Below, one piece after another: positions 15,363 to 23,238 of a stretch of 64,000 nucleotides of DNA. The stretch comes from CAIYZT01 sp031385445 (GTDB lineage Bacteria; Pseudomonadota; Alphaproteobacteria; Rhodobacterales; Rhodobacteraceae): positions 34,733 through 98,732 of the forward strand of contig JANNBM010000007.1 in assembly GCA_031385445.1 (NCBI GenBank), read 5' to 3'. A program made the translations under genes and the position numbers. Every line of letters begins with the position of its first letter. Within the stretch, counting starts at the first letter, position 1. The notes below the pieces were generated by a model. It searched no databases. It had not been told where the DNA came from and saw only the letters and a program-made list of their open reading frames with translations.

Positions 15363-16868
15363 CTATTTGGCAAACCAATCACTGTACCTTGCCCGCAATT
15401 CTGCCTTTTGCACTTTTCCCATGGCATTTCGCGGCAAAACGCCGATCACAACTGCGGCTTTTGGCTGTTTGAACCGGGCCAAACGGTTCTGCAACGTCGC
15501 CAAAACCGCAACAGCGTCCAAAATGGCATCCTTTTTCGCCACCAGCACCGCAAAAACCGCTTCGCCGAAATCGGGATGCGGCAGGCCGATCACCGCGCTT
15601 TCCAGCACACCCAAAGCCTCGTCGAGCAACGCCTCGATCTCGATCGGATAGATGTTGAAACCGCCCGAGATCACCATATCCTTGACGCGCCCGACGATTT
15701 GCAAATAGCCGTCCGCATCCACCCGCCCCAGATCGCCGGTGATGAACCACCCATCCGCGTGCAGCTCTTCGGCGGTCTTTTCCGGCATCTGCCAATAGCC
15801 TTTGAACACGTTCGGCCCGCGCACCTCGATCCCGCCAACCTCGCCTTGCGGCACCTCTGCGCCGCCCGCCACGATGCGCACCTGCGTTCCAGGCAGGGGC
15901 ATGCCCACGGTGCCGGCCCGCCGTTCGCCATCATAGGGGTTGGAGGTGTTCATGTTGGTTTCTGTCATCCCGTAGCGCTCCAAAATCCGGTGGCCGGTGC
16001 GGGCGTGAAAGCTGTCGTGCGTCTCGGCGAGGAGCGGGGCAGAGCCGGAAATGAACAGGCGCATGTGGGCACTCAGCGCGGAATCAAAGCGGGGATCGGA
16101 CAAAAGGCGGGTATAAAAGGTCGGCACGCCCATAAAGGCCGTCGCGTGGCGCAGGTGCGCGATGACCGAATCTGCGGTGAAGCCGGGCAGGAAAATCAGC
16201 TTCGCGCCGCTGATCAGGGCGACATTTGTGGCCACGAAAAGGCCGTGGGTGTGGAAAATCGGCAGGGCATGCAGCAGGGTATCATCCGGCGTAAAGCGCC
16301 AAAGCGCGGCCAGCACCCTTGCGTTCGACAGCAGGTTTTCGTGGCTGAGCATCGCCCCTTTGGCGCGGCCCGTGGTGCCCGAGGTGTAAAGGATCGCCGC
16401 CAGATCATCCGGGCCGCGCGGGGCAATCTGCGGGGCGGGACCGACGGCAAAAAGACCAGGAAAACTGCCCTGCCCTGCCCCGTCAAGCGTCTGCAGCGCG
16501 GTTCCCAAAGGCGCGGTCACTGCCCGCAGCCGCGCTTGGGCACCAGGATCGCAGATCAGCAGGCGCGGGGTGGAATTTTGCAGAAAATACTGAACTTCTT
16601 CAGCGGTATAAGCGGTGTTCAGCGGCAAGAATACTGCCCCCATCCCCACCGTTGCCGCATAAAGCGACAGGGCCTGCGGCGATTTTTCCACCTGCACCGC
16701 CACGCGGTCCCCTGCCTCCACACCTTGGCTCGCAAGGGCCACCATTGCCTGCTGGATCATCTGAAAAAACGCCGCCCCGCTGAGGGCCGAGCCGTCGGCC
16801 AGATGCAGCAAAGGGCCAGCGCGGTTTTGCAGCGGCGCGAACAGCGTATCAAAAAGCGGGTTTGTCAT
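15363..16868 (-). CDS. matB: Malonyl-CoA synthetase (malonate--CoA ligase)
   Basis: A 501-residue ANL-superfamily acyl-CoA synthetase: malonate + ATP + CoA to malonyl-CoA + AMP + PPi. The phosphate loop is YTSGTTGRAKG (161-171). The segment RYGMTETNMNTSNPYDGERR is characteristic of MatB, with the Arg pair contacting the distal carboxylate. The hinge and GDLGRVDADGY region follow, and the catalytic lysine is Lys485 in RNAMGKVQK. Without a malonyl-CoA decarboxylase gene nearby, malonyl-CoA could feed fatty acid synthesis. It is convergent with the ArsR gene, separated by the palindrome pair. Confidence 0.86.
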   Translation of the reverse strand: MTNPLFDTLFAPLQNRAGPLLHLADGSALSGAAFFQMIQQAMVALASQGVEAGDRVAVQVEKSPQALSLYAATVGMGAVFLPLNTAYTAEEVQYFLQNSTPRLLICDPGAQARLRAVTAPLGTALQTLDGAGQGSFPGLFAVGPAPQIAPRGPDDLAAILYTSGTTGRAKGAMLSHENLLSNARVLAALWRFTPDDTLLHALPIFHTHGLFVATNVALISGAKLIFLPGFTADSVIAHLRHATAFMGVPTFYTRLLSDPRFDSALSAHMRLFISGSAPLLAETHDSFHARTGHRILERYGMTETNMNTSNPYDGERRAGTVGMPLPGTQVRIVAGGAEVPQGEVGGIEVRGPNVFKGYWQMPEKTAEELHADGWFITGDLGRVDADGYLQIVGRVKDMVISGGFNIYPIEIEALLDEALGVLESAVIGLPHPDFGEAVFAVLVAKKDAILDAVAVLATLQNRLARFKQPKAAVVIGVLPRNAMGKVQKAELRARYSDWFAK

Positions 16869-17064
16869 CGGGCGGGCCTTTGCGCCGGGGCGGCGCGCCA
16901 GATTTGCCCGGTAATGCGCTCAGGCTCAACCCCGACGAGCCCTTGGGGCCCAATTGTTGCTTGCCTAAACTTTTCGCGCACCATCGCGGAAGAACCTTTT
17001 TCGCGCCACGATCTTGCCATTCCGGGCGGCCAAATTGCAGGGGTAACGACGAAAGGAGATCGTC

Positions 17065-17214
17065 ATGGCAATCGCAAAAGCACTCTTGGAACGTCTGGGC
17101 CTTGTCTCGATGGAAAAAGTTGACAGTTTTGATCTGCGTCTGGCGCGCATTGGTCGGCGCGAGAGCCGTCATCGCGGCATCCCGATCCTGTTCAAAAATC
17201 GACTGTCACTTTAG
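17065..17214 (+). CDS. Small 49-residue basic protein, unknown
   Basis: ATG 17065 has a strong AAAGGAG 8 nt upstream and opens 49 codons to TAG 17214. The product begins MAIAKALLERLGLVSMEKVD and ends RGIPILFKNRLSL. It has an amphipathic N-terminal helix and a basic middle (RLARIGRRESRHRG), with no membrane segment. Its last 23 bp overlap the mipZ 3' end on the other strand, so a full-length mRNA would be antisense to the end of mipZ. I do not recognise a family. The ribosome binding site and coding-like composition support a real gene; expression is unproven. Confidence 0.55.
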   Translation: MAIAKALLERLGLVSMEKVDSFDLRLARIGRRESRHRGIPILFKNRLSL

Positions 17215-18001
17215 GCAGCTTAAGTTCAGCCATCAGGTCGCGCACTTCCTGGCGCGCGGCCACATTGGACAGGTTCAACTGATCCACACCCGTATCGCGC
17301 AAATCAAGCACGGTCAGACCACGCGGAAAGAGTTCGCGGAAGATCACGCGTTCAGCAAATCCGGGCGCCACGCGAAAGCCGATGCGCCGTGACAAATCCT
17401 CCAGCGCCGCACCGACCTTTTTCTTGTTGTGCATCGCTTGCGCGCCCAGACGGTTGCGCAAAATAATCCAGTCGATCGGCTTCAGCCCCGCCTGCGCCCG
17501 CAACTGCCGCGCATTCCAGACCATTTCAGCATAGATCGACGGGCCGATGACGCGGCCGGTTTCCGCATCAACCCGTGCCAAAAGATCGAAATCGACAAAG
17601 CTGTCATTCAGCGGCGTGATCAGCGTATCGGCCAGCGAATGGGCGACCTGCGACAGGCGCGTGTGGCTGCCGGGGCAATCAATCACGATGAAATCGGAAG
17701 CGCTTTCCAGCGCGGTGACAGCATCGGACAAGCGGCGGTCATAGATATTCTCACCGGCCATCAGCTGATCCTGCGCCACGTCGGGCAGCTCGCGGTAGTC
17801 CGGGCATGCAAGCGTCAGGCCCGACCGTTCCAGATAGGCGCGGCGGTTTTCAATGTAGCGGCCAAAGCTTTTCTGCCGCAGGTCCAGATCAAGCGCACCA
17901 ACGCGAAACCCCAGCCGCGCAAGGGCTGTGGCCACATGCATCGACGTGGTCGATTTGCCCGAGCCGCCCTTTTCATTGCCCACAACGATGATATGCGCCA
18001 C
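17192..18001 (-). CDS. mipZ: MipZ division-plane positioning ATPase
   Basis: A 269-residue ParA/MinD-type ATPase. AHIIVVGNEKGGSGKSTTS holds the deviant Walker A with signature Lys, followed by ALDLDLRQKSFGRYIENR, a MipZ hallmark, and Walker B DFIVIDCPGSHT. In Caulobacter and relatives MipZ forms a gradient from ParB-bound origins and inhibits FtsZ near the poles. The start is GTG 18001, with AAGGAAG about 5 nt upstream and directly before the VAHIIVVGNE sequence; ten more open codons upstream lack support. The 3' end overlaps the small plus-strand gene at 17065. Confidence 0.93.
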   Translation of the reverse strand: MAHIIVVGNEKGGSGKSTTSMHVATALARLGFRVGALDLDLRQKSFGRYIENRRAYLERSGLTLACPDYRELPDVAQDQLMAGENIYDRRLSDAVTALESASDFIVIDCPGSHTRLSQVAHSLADTLITPLNDSFVDFDLLARVDAETGRVIGPSIYAEMVWNARQLRAQAGLKPIDWIILRNRLGAQAMHNKKKVGAALEDLSRRIGFRVAPGFAERVIFRELFPRGLTVLDLRDTGVDQLNLSNVAARQEVRDLMAELKLPKVTVDF

Positions 18002-18062
18002 GTCTGCTTCCTTTGCCGTCCGCCGCTGCACGCAGGATGTGCACGACTATAGGGAGAATGGG

Positions 18063-18416
18063 CTACTCAAGGAAAGCCGTCAGTGCAAGGGGCGCGGCGA
18101 AAATCAAATGCAGATGTGGCCCCGTTAAGGAATATGGCGCGGGGGTTGCACAGCGCACGGCGGCCACGTCGCAGCGGGCATCAGGCCAGTCTGTCCGGCC
18201 CCTGCAAGAGCCGTCAAAGCCCTTGACCGGCCGCATGACCCACACGACGGGCGCACCGCCGCCCGTCAGACGGCTTTCGCCATCAAGTTTCAAAGATGCC
18301 AAGGCCGCTCCCGCCCGCAACCGTGCAACCGCCAGACCCGCGCGAGCGATTTTCATCGTCGGTGATCGCGCCGGCCCTTCGAAAGGCGCGCGCGTGGTAT
18401 TGTCGGTAAAGGACAC
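18063..18416 (-). CDS. Hypothetical protein, doubtful
   Basis: An open frame of 117 codons starting with GTG 18416, with an internal ATG 20 codons in (MKIARAGLAVARLRAGAALA). Codon choice looks plausible, but there is no ribosome binding site, no recognisable domain, and a competing plus-strand frame covers the same stretch. The only suggestive feature is a hydrophobic patch near the C-terminus. It fills part of the 657-bp gap between mipZ and rpmE; from 18417 to 18605 I see no gene. Confidence 0.3.
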   Translation of the reverse strand: MSFTDNTTRAPFEGPARSPTMKIARAGLAVARLRAGAALASLKLDGESRLTGGGAPVVWVMRPVKGFDGSCRGRTDWPDARCDVAAVRCATPAPYSLTGPHLHLIFAAPLALTAFLE

Positions 18417-18605
18417 CCTGTACGGATTGACCTAGCACTTCCATTCCGGGTCAAGGGGACTGCCATACGTGCCCGAAAGTGCGATGAAAAAATCGGGCGC
18501 GGCGGCGGTCGGCGCGGCTGATAGGGCGATGGCGAAACGTGCTGTGAACGTCGCGCGCAGGGGGCGCTCTGGTTTTGAAGCGATGGCTGCTGGTCTGCGG
18601 CGCGC

Positions 18606-18640
18606 AAAAGAAAAGGCGCATCCGAAGATGCGCCTCTTTG
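18606..18640 (-). terminator. Intrinsic terminator of rplS-rpmE
   Basis: On the minus strand AGGCGCATC-TTCG-GATGCGCCT makes a 9-bp stem with a UUCG tetraloop, followed by TTTCTTTT. It starts about 20 nt after the rpmE stop. Confidence 0.92.
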
Positions 18641-18658
18641 AAACCACGGGGCTTGGGA

Positions 18659-18880
18659 TCAGAACCCCAGACCGGCGTATTTGTTCTTGAACTTGGACAC
18701 GCGGCCGCCGGTGTCCATCAGACGGGCCGACTGGCCGGTCCAGGCGGGGTGCGCCAATGGATCAATGTCCAGCGCCAGCGTGTCGCCTTCCTTGCCCCAG
18801 GTGGAGCGGGTGGAATAGACGCTGCCGTCGGTCATCTTGACGTTGATGCCGTGGTATTCGGGGTGGATTCCGCTTTTCAT
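18659..18880 (-). CDS. rpmE: 50S ribosomal protein L31
   Basis: A 73-residue L31 of the zinc-free type: MKSGIHPEYHGINVKMTDGS at the N-terminus and no cysteines, so it would not be exchanged under zinc limitation through the usual C+/C- switch. The C-terminus is FKNKYAGLGF. It follows rplS by 11 nt and shares its promoter. Confidence 0.95.
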   Translation of the reverse strand: MKSGIHPEYHGINVKMTDGSVYSTRSTWGKEGDTLALDIDPLAHPAWTGQSARLMDTGGRVSKFKNKYAGLGF

Positions 18881-18891
18881 GGTCCCGCTCC

Positions 18892-19266
18892 TTACTCAGA
18901 TTTTTCTTTGTAATTGGTGACTTCGGCGATACGGGCCGATTTGCCGCGACGATCGCGCAAATAGTACAGCTTGGCGCGGCGCACTTTGCCGCGGCGCACG
19001 ACGTCGATGCTGTCGATATTGGTCGAGTACAGCGGGAACACGCGTTCGACGCCTTCGCCAAAGGAAATCTTGCGGACCGTGAACGAGGCGGCGATGGTGG
19101 AGCCGCCTTTGCGGGCGATGCAAACGCCTTCGTAGTTCTGCACGCGCGAGCGGGTGCCTTCGGTCACTTTGTAGCCGACACGAACCGTGTCACCGGCTTT
19201 GAAATCCGGGATGGTCTTTCCGAGGGCGGCAATCTGCTCGGCCTCGATCTGTGCGATCAGGTTCAT
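18892..19266 (-). CDS. rplS: 50S ribosomal protein L19
   Basis: A 124-residue L19 from the 30S-50S interface, with FKAGDTVRVGYKVTEGTRSR, EGVCIARKGGSTIAASFTVR and SFGEGVERVFPLYSPN-type core (here LYSTNID). ATG 19266 has GGAG 7 nt upstream and matches L19 N-termini (MNLIAQIEAEQI); the open frame extends far upstream without meaning. It is separated from trmD by 258 bp containing its own promoter. Confidence 0.96.
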   Translation of the reverse strand: MNLIAQIEAEQIAALGKTIPDFKAGDTVRVGYKVTEGTRSRVQNYEGVCIARKGGSTIAASFTVRKISFGEGVERVFPLYSTNIDSIDVVRRGKVRRAKLYYLRDRRGKSARIAEVTNYKEKSE

Positions 19267-19485
19267 CGCTGTCTCCATATGCTCGCCGGGTTTATCCCCG
19301 CGAAGTGATGCCGCACCAGAGCTCTTGGTCTTCAATCGGGTCCCTTGGCAGATGCCAAAGCCCGCCAGAGATGGGGCCTGCTTTTCCTTGAACCGAAACT
19401 TTCGGGCCACCCATGACGAAGAAGGCAGGGGCACAGGGCAAAAAGGAATCGGGTCCGATGGGGAAAATTGCCCCGGACAGGGGCG

Positions 19486-19514
19486 CGTATAGGGGCTGGG
19501 GGCCGATGGGTCAA
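19486..19514 (-). promoter_or_regulatory. Predicted promoter of rplS-rpmE
   Basis: Minus strand -35 TTGACC (19514-19509) and -10 TATACG (19491-19486) with 17-bp spacing. The start near 19479 leaves a leader of about 210 nt before rplS, which begins with a small CCCC/GGGG hairpin. The length of the leader allows for autoregulation, though no known motif was recognised. Confidence 0.6.
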
Positions 19515-19524
19515 GGGGCGCGGC

Positions 19525-20340
19525 TTAGCCTTTTCGGCCCGGTTTGGCGCTGTGGGCCGCCCAAAGGTCGGGGCGGCGTTCGGCGGTGATCGCTTCGGCC
19601 TGCGCCTGCCGCCATTTGGCGATTTCGCCGTGATTGCCCGAGGTCAGCACGGCGGGGATTTCGCGGCCGCTCCAGACCTGCGGGCGGGTAAATTGAGGAT
19701 GTTCCAGAAGTCCGTCCGAAAAGCTTTCCTCCACCGCCGAGGCGGCATTGCCCAGAACGCCGGGCAGCAGGCGCACGGCGGCGTCGATCATGGCCTGCGC
19801 TGCGATCTCGCCGCCGGTCATCACAAAATCGCCAAGGCTGATTTCCTCGATCTGGTGATGGTCCAAAAGGCGCTGATCGACGCCTTCGAAGCGGCCGCAC
19901 AGCAGCGTCACGCCGTCGCAGGCGGCAAGGCGGCGGGCGGCGGCCTGATCAAAGGGCTTGCCGCGCGGCGACAGGTAAATCACCGGCCAGCGGTCCCGGG
20001 GGGTGCCTGTGCTTGCAGCTTGCAGCGCGGCGTCCACCACATCGGCGCGCAGCACCATGCCCGCGCCGCCGCCCGCAGGCGTGTCATCGACGGTACGGTG
20101 CTTGCCGATGCCGAAGGGGCGCAGGTCGATCGTTTCCAGCCGCCACAGCCCCAAATCCATTGCCTTGCCGGTCAGCGACAGGCCAAGCGTGCCGGGAAAG
20201 GCGTCGGGGAAAAGTGTGATGATCTTGACCACCCATGCGCCTTTGATCTCGCGCGGCTCCTCCATCAGATCGCGCGGCACCGTGCTGGCGCGGATCGACA
20301 GGCGGCCATGGGATTTGGAAGGCGGGTTATCGCTGGACAT
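19525..20340 (-). CDS. trmD: tRNA (guanine37-N1)-methyltransferase
   Basis: A 271-residue SPOUT methyltransferase making m1G37, which prevents +1 frameshifting. The knot region shows GGGAGMVLRADV, VIYLSPRGKPFDQ, LLCGRFEGVDQR and SLGDFVMTGGEIAA; the C-terminal domain contains HPQFTRPQVWSGREIPAVL. An N-terminal extension of about 35 residues before KIITLFPDAFPG is normal in Rhodobacteraceae as I recall. ATG 20340 overlaps the sulfotransferase-like gene by 14 nt. Confidence 0.96.
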   Translation of the reverse strand: MSSDNPPSKSHGRLSIRASTVPRDLMEEPREIKGAWVVKIITLFPDAFPGTLGLSLTGKAMDLGLWRLETIDLRPFGIGKHRTVDDTPAGGGAGMVLRADVVDAALQAASTGTPRDRWPVIYLSPRGKPFDQAAARRLAACDGVTLLCGRFEGVDQRLLDHHQIEEISLGDFVMTGGEIAAQAMIDAAVRLLPGVLGNAASAVEESFSDGLLEHPQFTRPQVWSGREIPAVLTSGNHGEIAKWRQAQAEAITAERRPDLWAAHSAKPGRKG

Positions 20341-21190
20341 CGGGCGGCTTTACCGCAGTTCCCGCGCCTTGTAAAACCGCCGCGTTGATCAGATCCTCCT
20401 TGGCCCTGCGCAAGACGTGGCTCGGCAGACCTTGCCGGTTCAGCCGGGCCAAGGCCTCGGCCAAAGCGATGCCGCCGCTGGGATTGGAGTTTCGCGGCGA
20501 AATCGGCACAAGGCTGGCCAACAGGTCGGAAGGCAGGCGCGCAAGGGCGAACATCGCCTCAGCCGGGCCAAGTTTCCGGTCCGCGTAATCTTCGAGTGCA
20601 AACAGGTGGACGGGCGTGCGGCCCAATTTGCGCCCGACCTTCAACACGGCGGCCTCGTGATCGGCCGCTTTGGGGATCGCGCGGCAAAAATCAGCGAAAT
20701 CCAGCTTCATATCAAGGTGCTTTGCCTGTTGAAAATAAAGCGACCGCAGCCACGGATCGGGCGCGCGGGTGGTGAACACAACGTCGACCTGAACCCTGCC
20801 CTGATAGAAAAGCCGCATTGTTTCAACCACATGCCGCAACACCTTTGCCGCTGCACCATAGTGTTTGACGCCCATTTTGCCCGGCATATGCCCCGCGAAA
20901 TCCTCCGACGAGGCCAAAAGCCCCTCGCCCGGTTTCAGATCAAGATGGCTTAGCCAAAGCACAGTGCCCGCGCTGACCATGGCCAGATCTTCGTCATCGC
21001 CGCTGACCGAATAATCGCGCGCGCTGTCCAGCACGGCGCAAAGGGCGTGATCGTCCGCGCGGGTGTTCACGCGCCACAAGGGCGCAAGGCGGGCCGCGTT
21101 GACGCGCAGGCTGTCTTGCAGGCTGGTGGTGCCGGTTTTGTGGAACCCGGCGTGCAGAATGATCCGCCGCTCAGGGCTTTGCGGGGTCAT
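20327..21190 (-). CDS. Sulfotransferase-like protein
   Basis: A 287-residue protein with an N-terminal P-loop-like LHAGFHKTGTTSLQDSL (about 12-28), matching the PAPS 5'-phosphosulfate loop of sulfotransferases. TTRAPDPWLRSLYFQQAK (about 143-160) sits at the 3'-phosphate position. The rest is poorly conserved, so activity and acceptor are unknown. Overlaps of 20 nt with the upstream membrane protein gene and 14 nt with trmD tie it into the rimM-trmD operon. ATG 21190 is chosen over an earlier frame start because the family N-terminus follows directly. Confidence 0.68.
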   Translation of the reverse strand: MTPQSPERRIILHAGFHKTGTTSLQDSLRVNAARLAPLWRVNTRADDHALCAVLDSARDYSVSGDDEDLAMVSAGTVLWLSHLDLKPGEGLLASSEDFAGHMPGKMGVKHYGAAAKVLRHVVETMRLFYQGRVQVDVVFTTRAPDPWLRSLYFQQAKHLDMKLDFADFCRAIPKAADHEAAVLKVGRKLGRTPVHLFALEDYADRKLGPAEAMFALARLPSDLLASLVPISPRNSNPSGGIALAEALARLNRQGLPSHVLRRAKEDLINAAVLQGAGTAVKPPDVQR

Positions 21191-21569
21191 TCGGCGGCCC
21201 CTCACCCGGCAGCTGCTGAATGGCTAAAAAGCGGCAAAGCGGGACCGCGAGGAAGGACACCGCCAGCGTCCACAGCGCCGAAAACGGCGGCAAGGCGCCG
21301 ACAACGCCGCCAAGTCCGCGCCCGATGCCAAAGCACACCACGATCAGCAAAAGCTGCACAAACGATTGGCTGATCAGCGGCAAAAGCGCGTCAAAACTGC
21401 CCCAATCCGCCATTTTTCGCGGAAAAAGCGAGCGGCGAATGACGAAAAGATAGGTCAAAAAGATCGCAAGAAAACCCGGAACCAGCGCCCAGCCGAACCC
21501 CGCCAAGCCTGCCAGCAGCGGGCCAAGATACAAAAGCGCGGTGGCGCCTCGGAATAGGGTAAATTGCAT
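21171..21569 (-). CDS. Conserved inner membrane protein
   Basis: A 132-residue hydrophobic protein with about four predicted membrane segments: LLYLGPLLAGLAGFGWALV, FLAIFLTYLFVI, FVQLLLIVVCFGIGRGLGG and LWTLAVSFLAVPLCRFLAI. The C-terminus is cytoplasmic-like and Pro-rich (LPGEGPPNDPAKP). It is not assignable to a functional family. It lies between rimM and the sulfotransferase-like gene; a possible promoter is at 21647-21675. A near-match to the 19-bp palindrome (21411-21429) falls within the coding region. Confidence 0.75.
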   Translation of the reverse strand: MQFTLFRGATALLYLGPLLAGLAGFGWALVPGFLAIFLTYLFVIRRSLFPRKMADWGSFDALLPLISQSFVQLLLIVVCFGIGRGLGGVVGALPPFSALWTLAVSFLAVPLCRFLAIQQLPGEGPPNDPAKP

Positions 21570-21646
21570 TCGCTTCGATCTCACGGCTCGTTTTCCTCAA
21601 GAGTGATCTTGCCGCAGCCGGTCTGTCCAGTGAGCGGGTCCGATCA

Positions 21647-21675
21647 TTCATAATTTGATAGCAACTGTTGCACAA
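21647..21675 (-). promoter_or_regulatory. Possible internal promoter upstream of the membrane protein gene
   Basis: Minus strand TTGTGC (21675-21670), 17 bp, TATGAA (21652-21647), in the most AT-rich stretch of the 118-bp gap after rimM. It would drive the membrane protein, sulfotransferase-like and trmD genes. Confidence 0.35.
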
Positions 21676-21687
21676 ATAAACTTTACC

Positions 21688-22194
21688 TTATTCAAGCAGC
21701 CCTTCAGGCAGATCGACGACGATCCGGCCGGATGCAAGATCAACCGTCGGGACAGCGGCACGGGTGAAAGGCAGCATCAGCGGGCCCTTGGTGCCCGGCC
21801 CCGAGATTTCCAGAATATCGCCCGCACCGTGGTTATTGACCGACAGAACGCGGCCCAAAAGCACGCCGCCGGTGTCGCGCACGTCCAGACCGATCAGATC
21901 GGCATGGTAATATTCGTCATCCGGCAGGTGCGGCAGGCGGGCGCGGTCGACATAAAGCTGCACCCCGCGCAGGGCATCGGCCTCTTCCTTGGTTTTCACC
22001 CCGACCAGCCGCGCGCCAAGACCGCCCGCAACCGGGCGCGTCAGGGTGATTTTATACGATGTCTTGCCGTCTTCGGTGAACAAGGGGCCATAGCCGGCGA
22101 TGGCTGTTGGTTCGGCGCAAAACGATTTCAGCCGCACCTCGCCCTGCACCCCAAAGGCGCCCGCGATGGCGCCAACACACACGCGTTCTGTCAT
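21688..22194 (-). CDS. rimM: 16S rRNA processing / ribosome maturation factor RimM
   Basis: A 168-residue RimM that binds S19 and assists 30S head assembly. The N-terminal RimM barrel begins RVCVGAIAGAFGVQGEVRLK; the PRC-barrel half has DDEYYHADLIGLDV and VLSVNNHGAGDILEI, ending IVVDLPEGLLE. ATG 22194 shares one base with the bluB stop, giving coupled translation. Confidence 0.95.
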   Translation of the reverse strand: MTERVCVGAIAGAFGVQGEVRLKSFCAEPTAIAGYGPLFTEDGKTSYKITLTRPVAGGLGARLVGVKTKEEADALRGVQLYVDRARLPHLPDDEYYHADLIGLDVRDTGGVLLGRVLSVNNHGAGDILEISGPGTKGPLMLPFTRAAVPTVDLASGRIVVDLPEGLLE

Positions 22195-22826
22195 CATCTG
22201 CGCTCCATTACCAAGGCCGGCGCGCGGGTTTCCCAGCCGACACGTTCCAATTCGGGCTGCTCGGTGTCCATTTCCGGCCAGCCGATGCAAAAATAGCCGA
22301 TCAGGGACCAGCTGCCCGGCACATCAAGATCACGCGCCAGACGGGCGGGATCAAGGATCGAGACCCAGCCCAGACCGAGCCCCTCGGCGCGCAGGGCAAG
22401 CCAGAACAGCGTGACCGCGCTGACCACGGAATAATCCAGCATTTGCGGCATCGTCGTCCGGCCAAGGCCCGCGCCTTTGCCAGTTTCCCGGTCACAATAG
22501 ATCGCCAGTTGCACCGGCGCCTGCCGCATGCCTGACAATTTCAGACCCGCATAAAGCGCGGCCTTTTCGCCGTCATAGCCGCCAAGGGCCTGCGCGTTGG
22601 CGGATTCAAAATTCTGCAGGGCGGCGGTGCGCGCCTGCGGGCTTGCAACGTCGATCAGGCGCCAGGGTTCTGACAGGCCGACTGATGGGGCAAGCGAAAT
22701 GGCGGCGAGGCAGCGGTTCAGCACCGCCGCCTCGACCGGATCGGTGCGAAAGCGGCGCACATCGCGCCGCCACCGCATCAAATCGTTCAACAAGCCGCGA
22801 AAAGCGGCGTCAAATGTGCCGTGCAA
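22194..22826 (-). CDS. bluB: 5,6-dimethylbenzimidazole synthase
   Basis: A 210-residue BluB, the flavin-destroying nitroreductase-fold enzyme that converts FMNH2 and O2 into the lower ligand of vitamin B12. WRRDVRRFRTDPV and LAPSVGLSEPWRLIDV are typical of BluB, and YFCIGWPE matches the C-terminal half. The start appears to be TTG 22826, 16 nt after rpsP; an ATG at 22778 would remove part of the first helix. Its place between rpsP and rimM, away from cobalamin genes, means its expression follows ribosomal genes; no B12 riboswitch is present. Confidence 0.86.
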   Translation of the reverse strand: MHGTFDAAFRGLLNDLMRWRRDVRRFRTDPVEAAVLNRCLAAISLAPSVGLSEPWRLIDVASPQARTAALQNFESANAQALGGYDGEKAALYAGLKLSGMRQAPVQLAIYCDRETGKGAGLGRTTMPQMLDYSVVSAVTLFWLALRAEGLGLGWVSILDPARLARDLDVPGSWSLIGYFCIGWPEMDTEQPELERVGWETRAPALVMERR

Positions 22827-22841
22827 GACAGCAGCCCGGAC

Positions 22842-23195
22842 TTATTCAGCGGCGGGTTCTGCGGCCTTGTCGGCCTTCTTCTTGGCGCGCTCTGCCATGG
22901 CTTTGCCGGGGACGGCAGCCTTGGGATTTGAGCGGACCTTTTTGGCCAGAACGCCGGCCGATTCAAGGAAACGGGCCACGCGGTCGGTCGGCTGAGCGCC
23001 GGTCGCGAGCAGTTCCTTGATCCGGTCAAGGTTCATGACAACGCGCTTTTCGTCGTCCTTGGCCAGCATCGGGTCGTAAACCCCCAGCTTTTCAAGAAAA
23101 CGGCCATCGCGGCGCATACGGCTGTCGGACAGCACGATCGCATAGTGTGGGCGCTTTTTAGAACCACCGCGCGCAAGACGGATTTTCGTAGCCAT
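22842..23195 (-). CDS. rpsP: 30S ribosomal protein S16
   Basis: A 117-residue S16 with the standard start MATKIRLARGGSKKRPHYAI, DGRFLEKLGVYDP and the region IKELLATGAQPTDRVARFL. The Lys/Ala-rich C-terminal tail (from about 88) is longer than in E. coli, as in other alphaproteobacteria. A clear AAGGAGA lies upstream of the ATG. Confidence 0.97.
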   Translation of the reverse strand: MATKIRLARGGSKKRPHYAIVLSDSRMRRDGRFLEKLGVYDPMLAKDDEKRVVMNLDRIKELLATGAQPTDRVARFLESAGVLAKKVRSNPKAAVPGKAMAERAKKKADKAAEPAAE

Positions 23196-23238
23196 GTAAG
23201 ATCTCCTTTTTGATGGCGTAAAACCGGGAAAACCCCAG

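Noticed and set aside
18469..18690. 73-codon plus-strand open frame between mipZ and rpmE
   Set aside because: It runs through the rpmE terminator and into rpmE antisense, lacks a ribosome binding site and has no recognisable sequence.
21411..21429. Sixth copy of the 19-bp palindrome
   Set aside because: CATTTTTCGCGGAAAAAGC matches 16 of 19 positions but lies in the coding region of the membrane protein (FPRKMADW); chance or a very old relic cannot be told apart.
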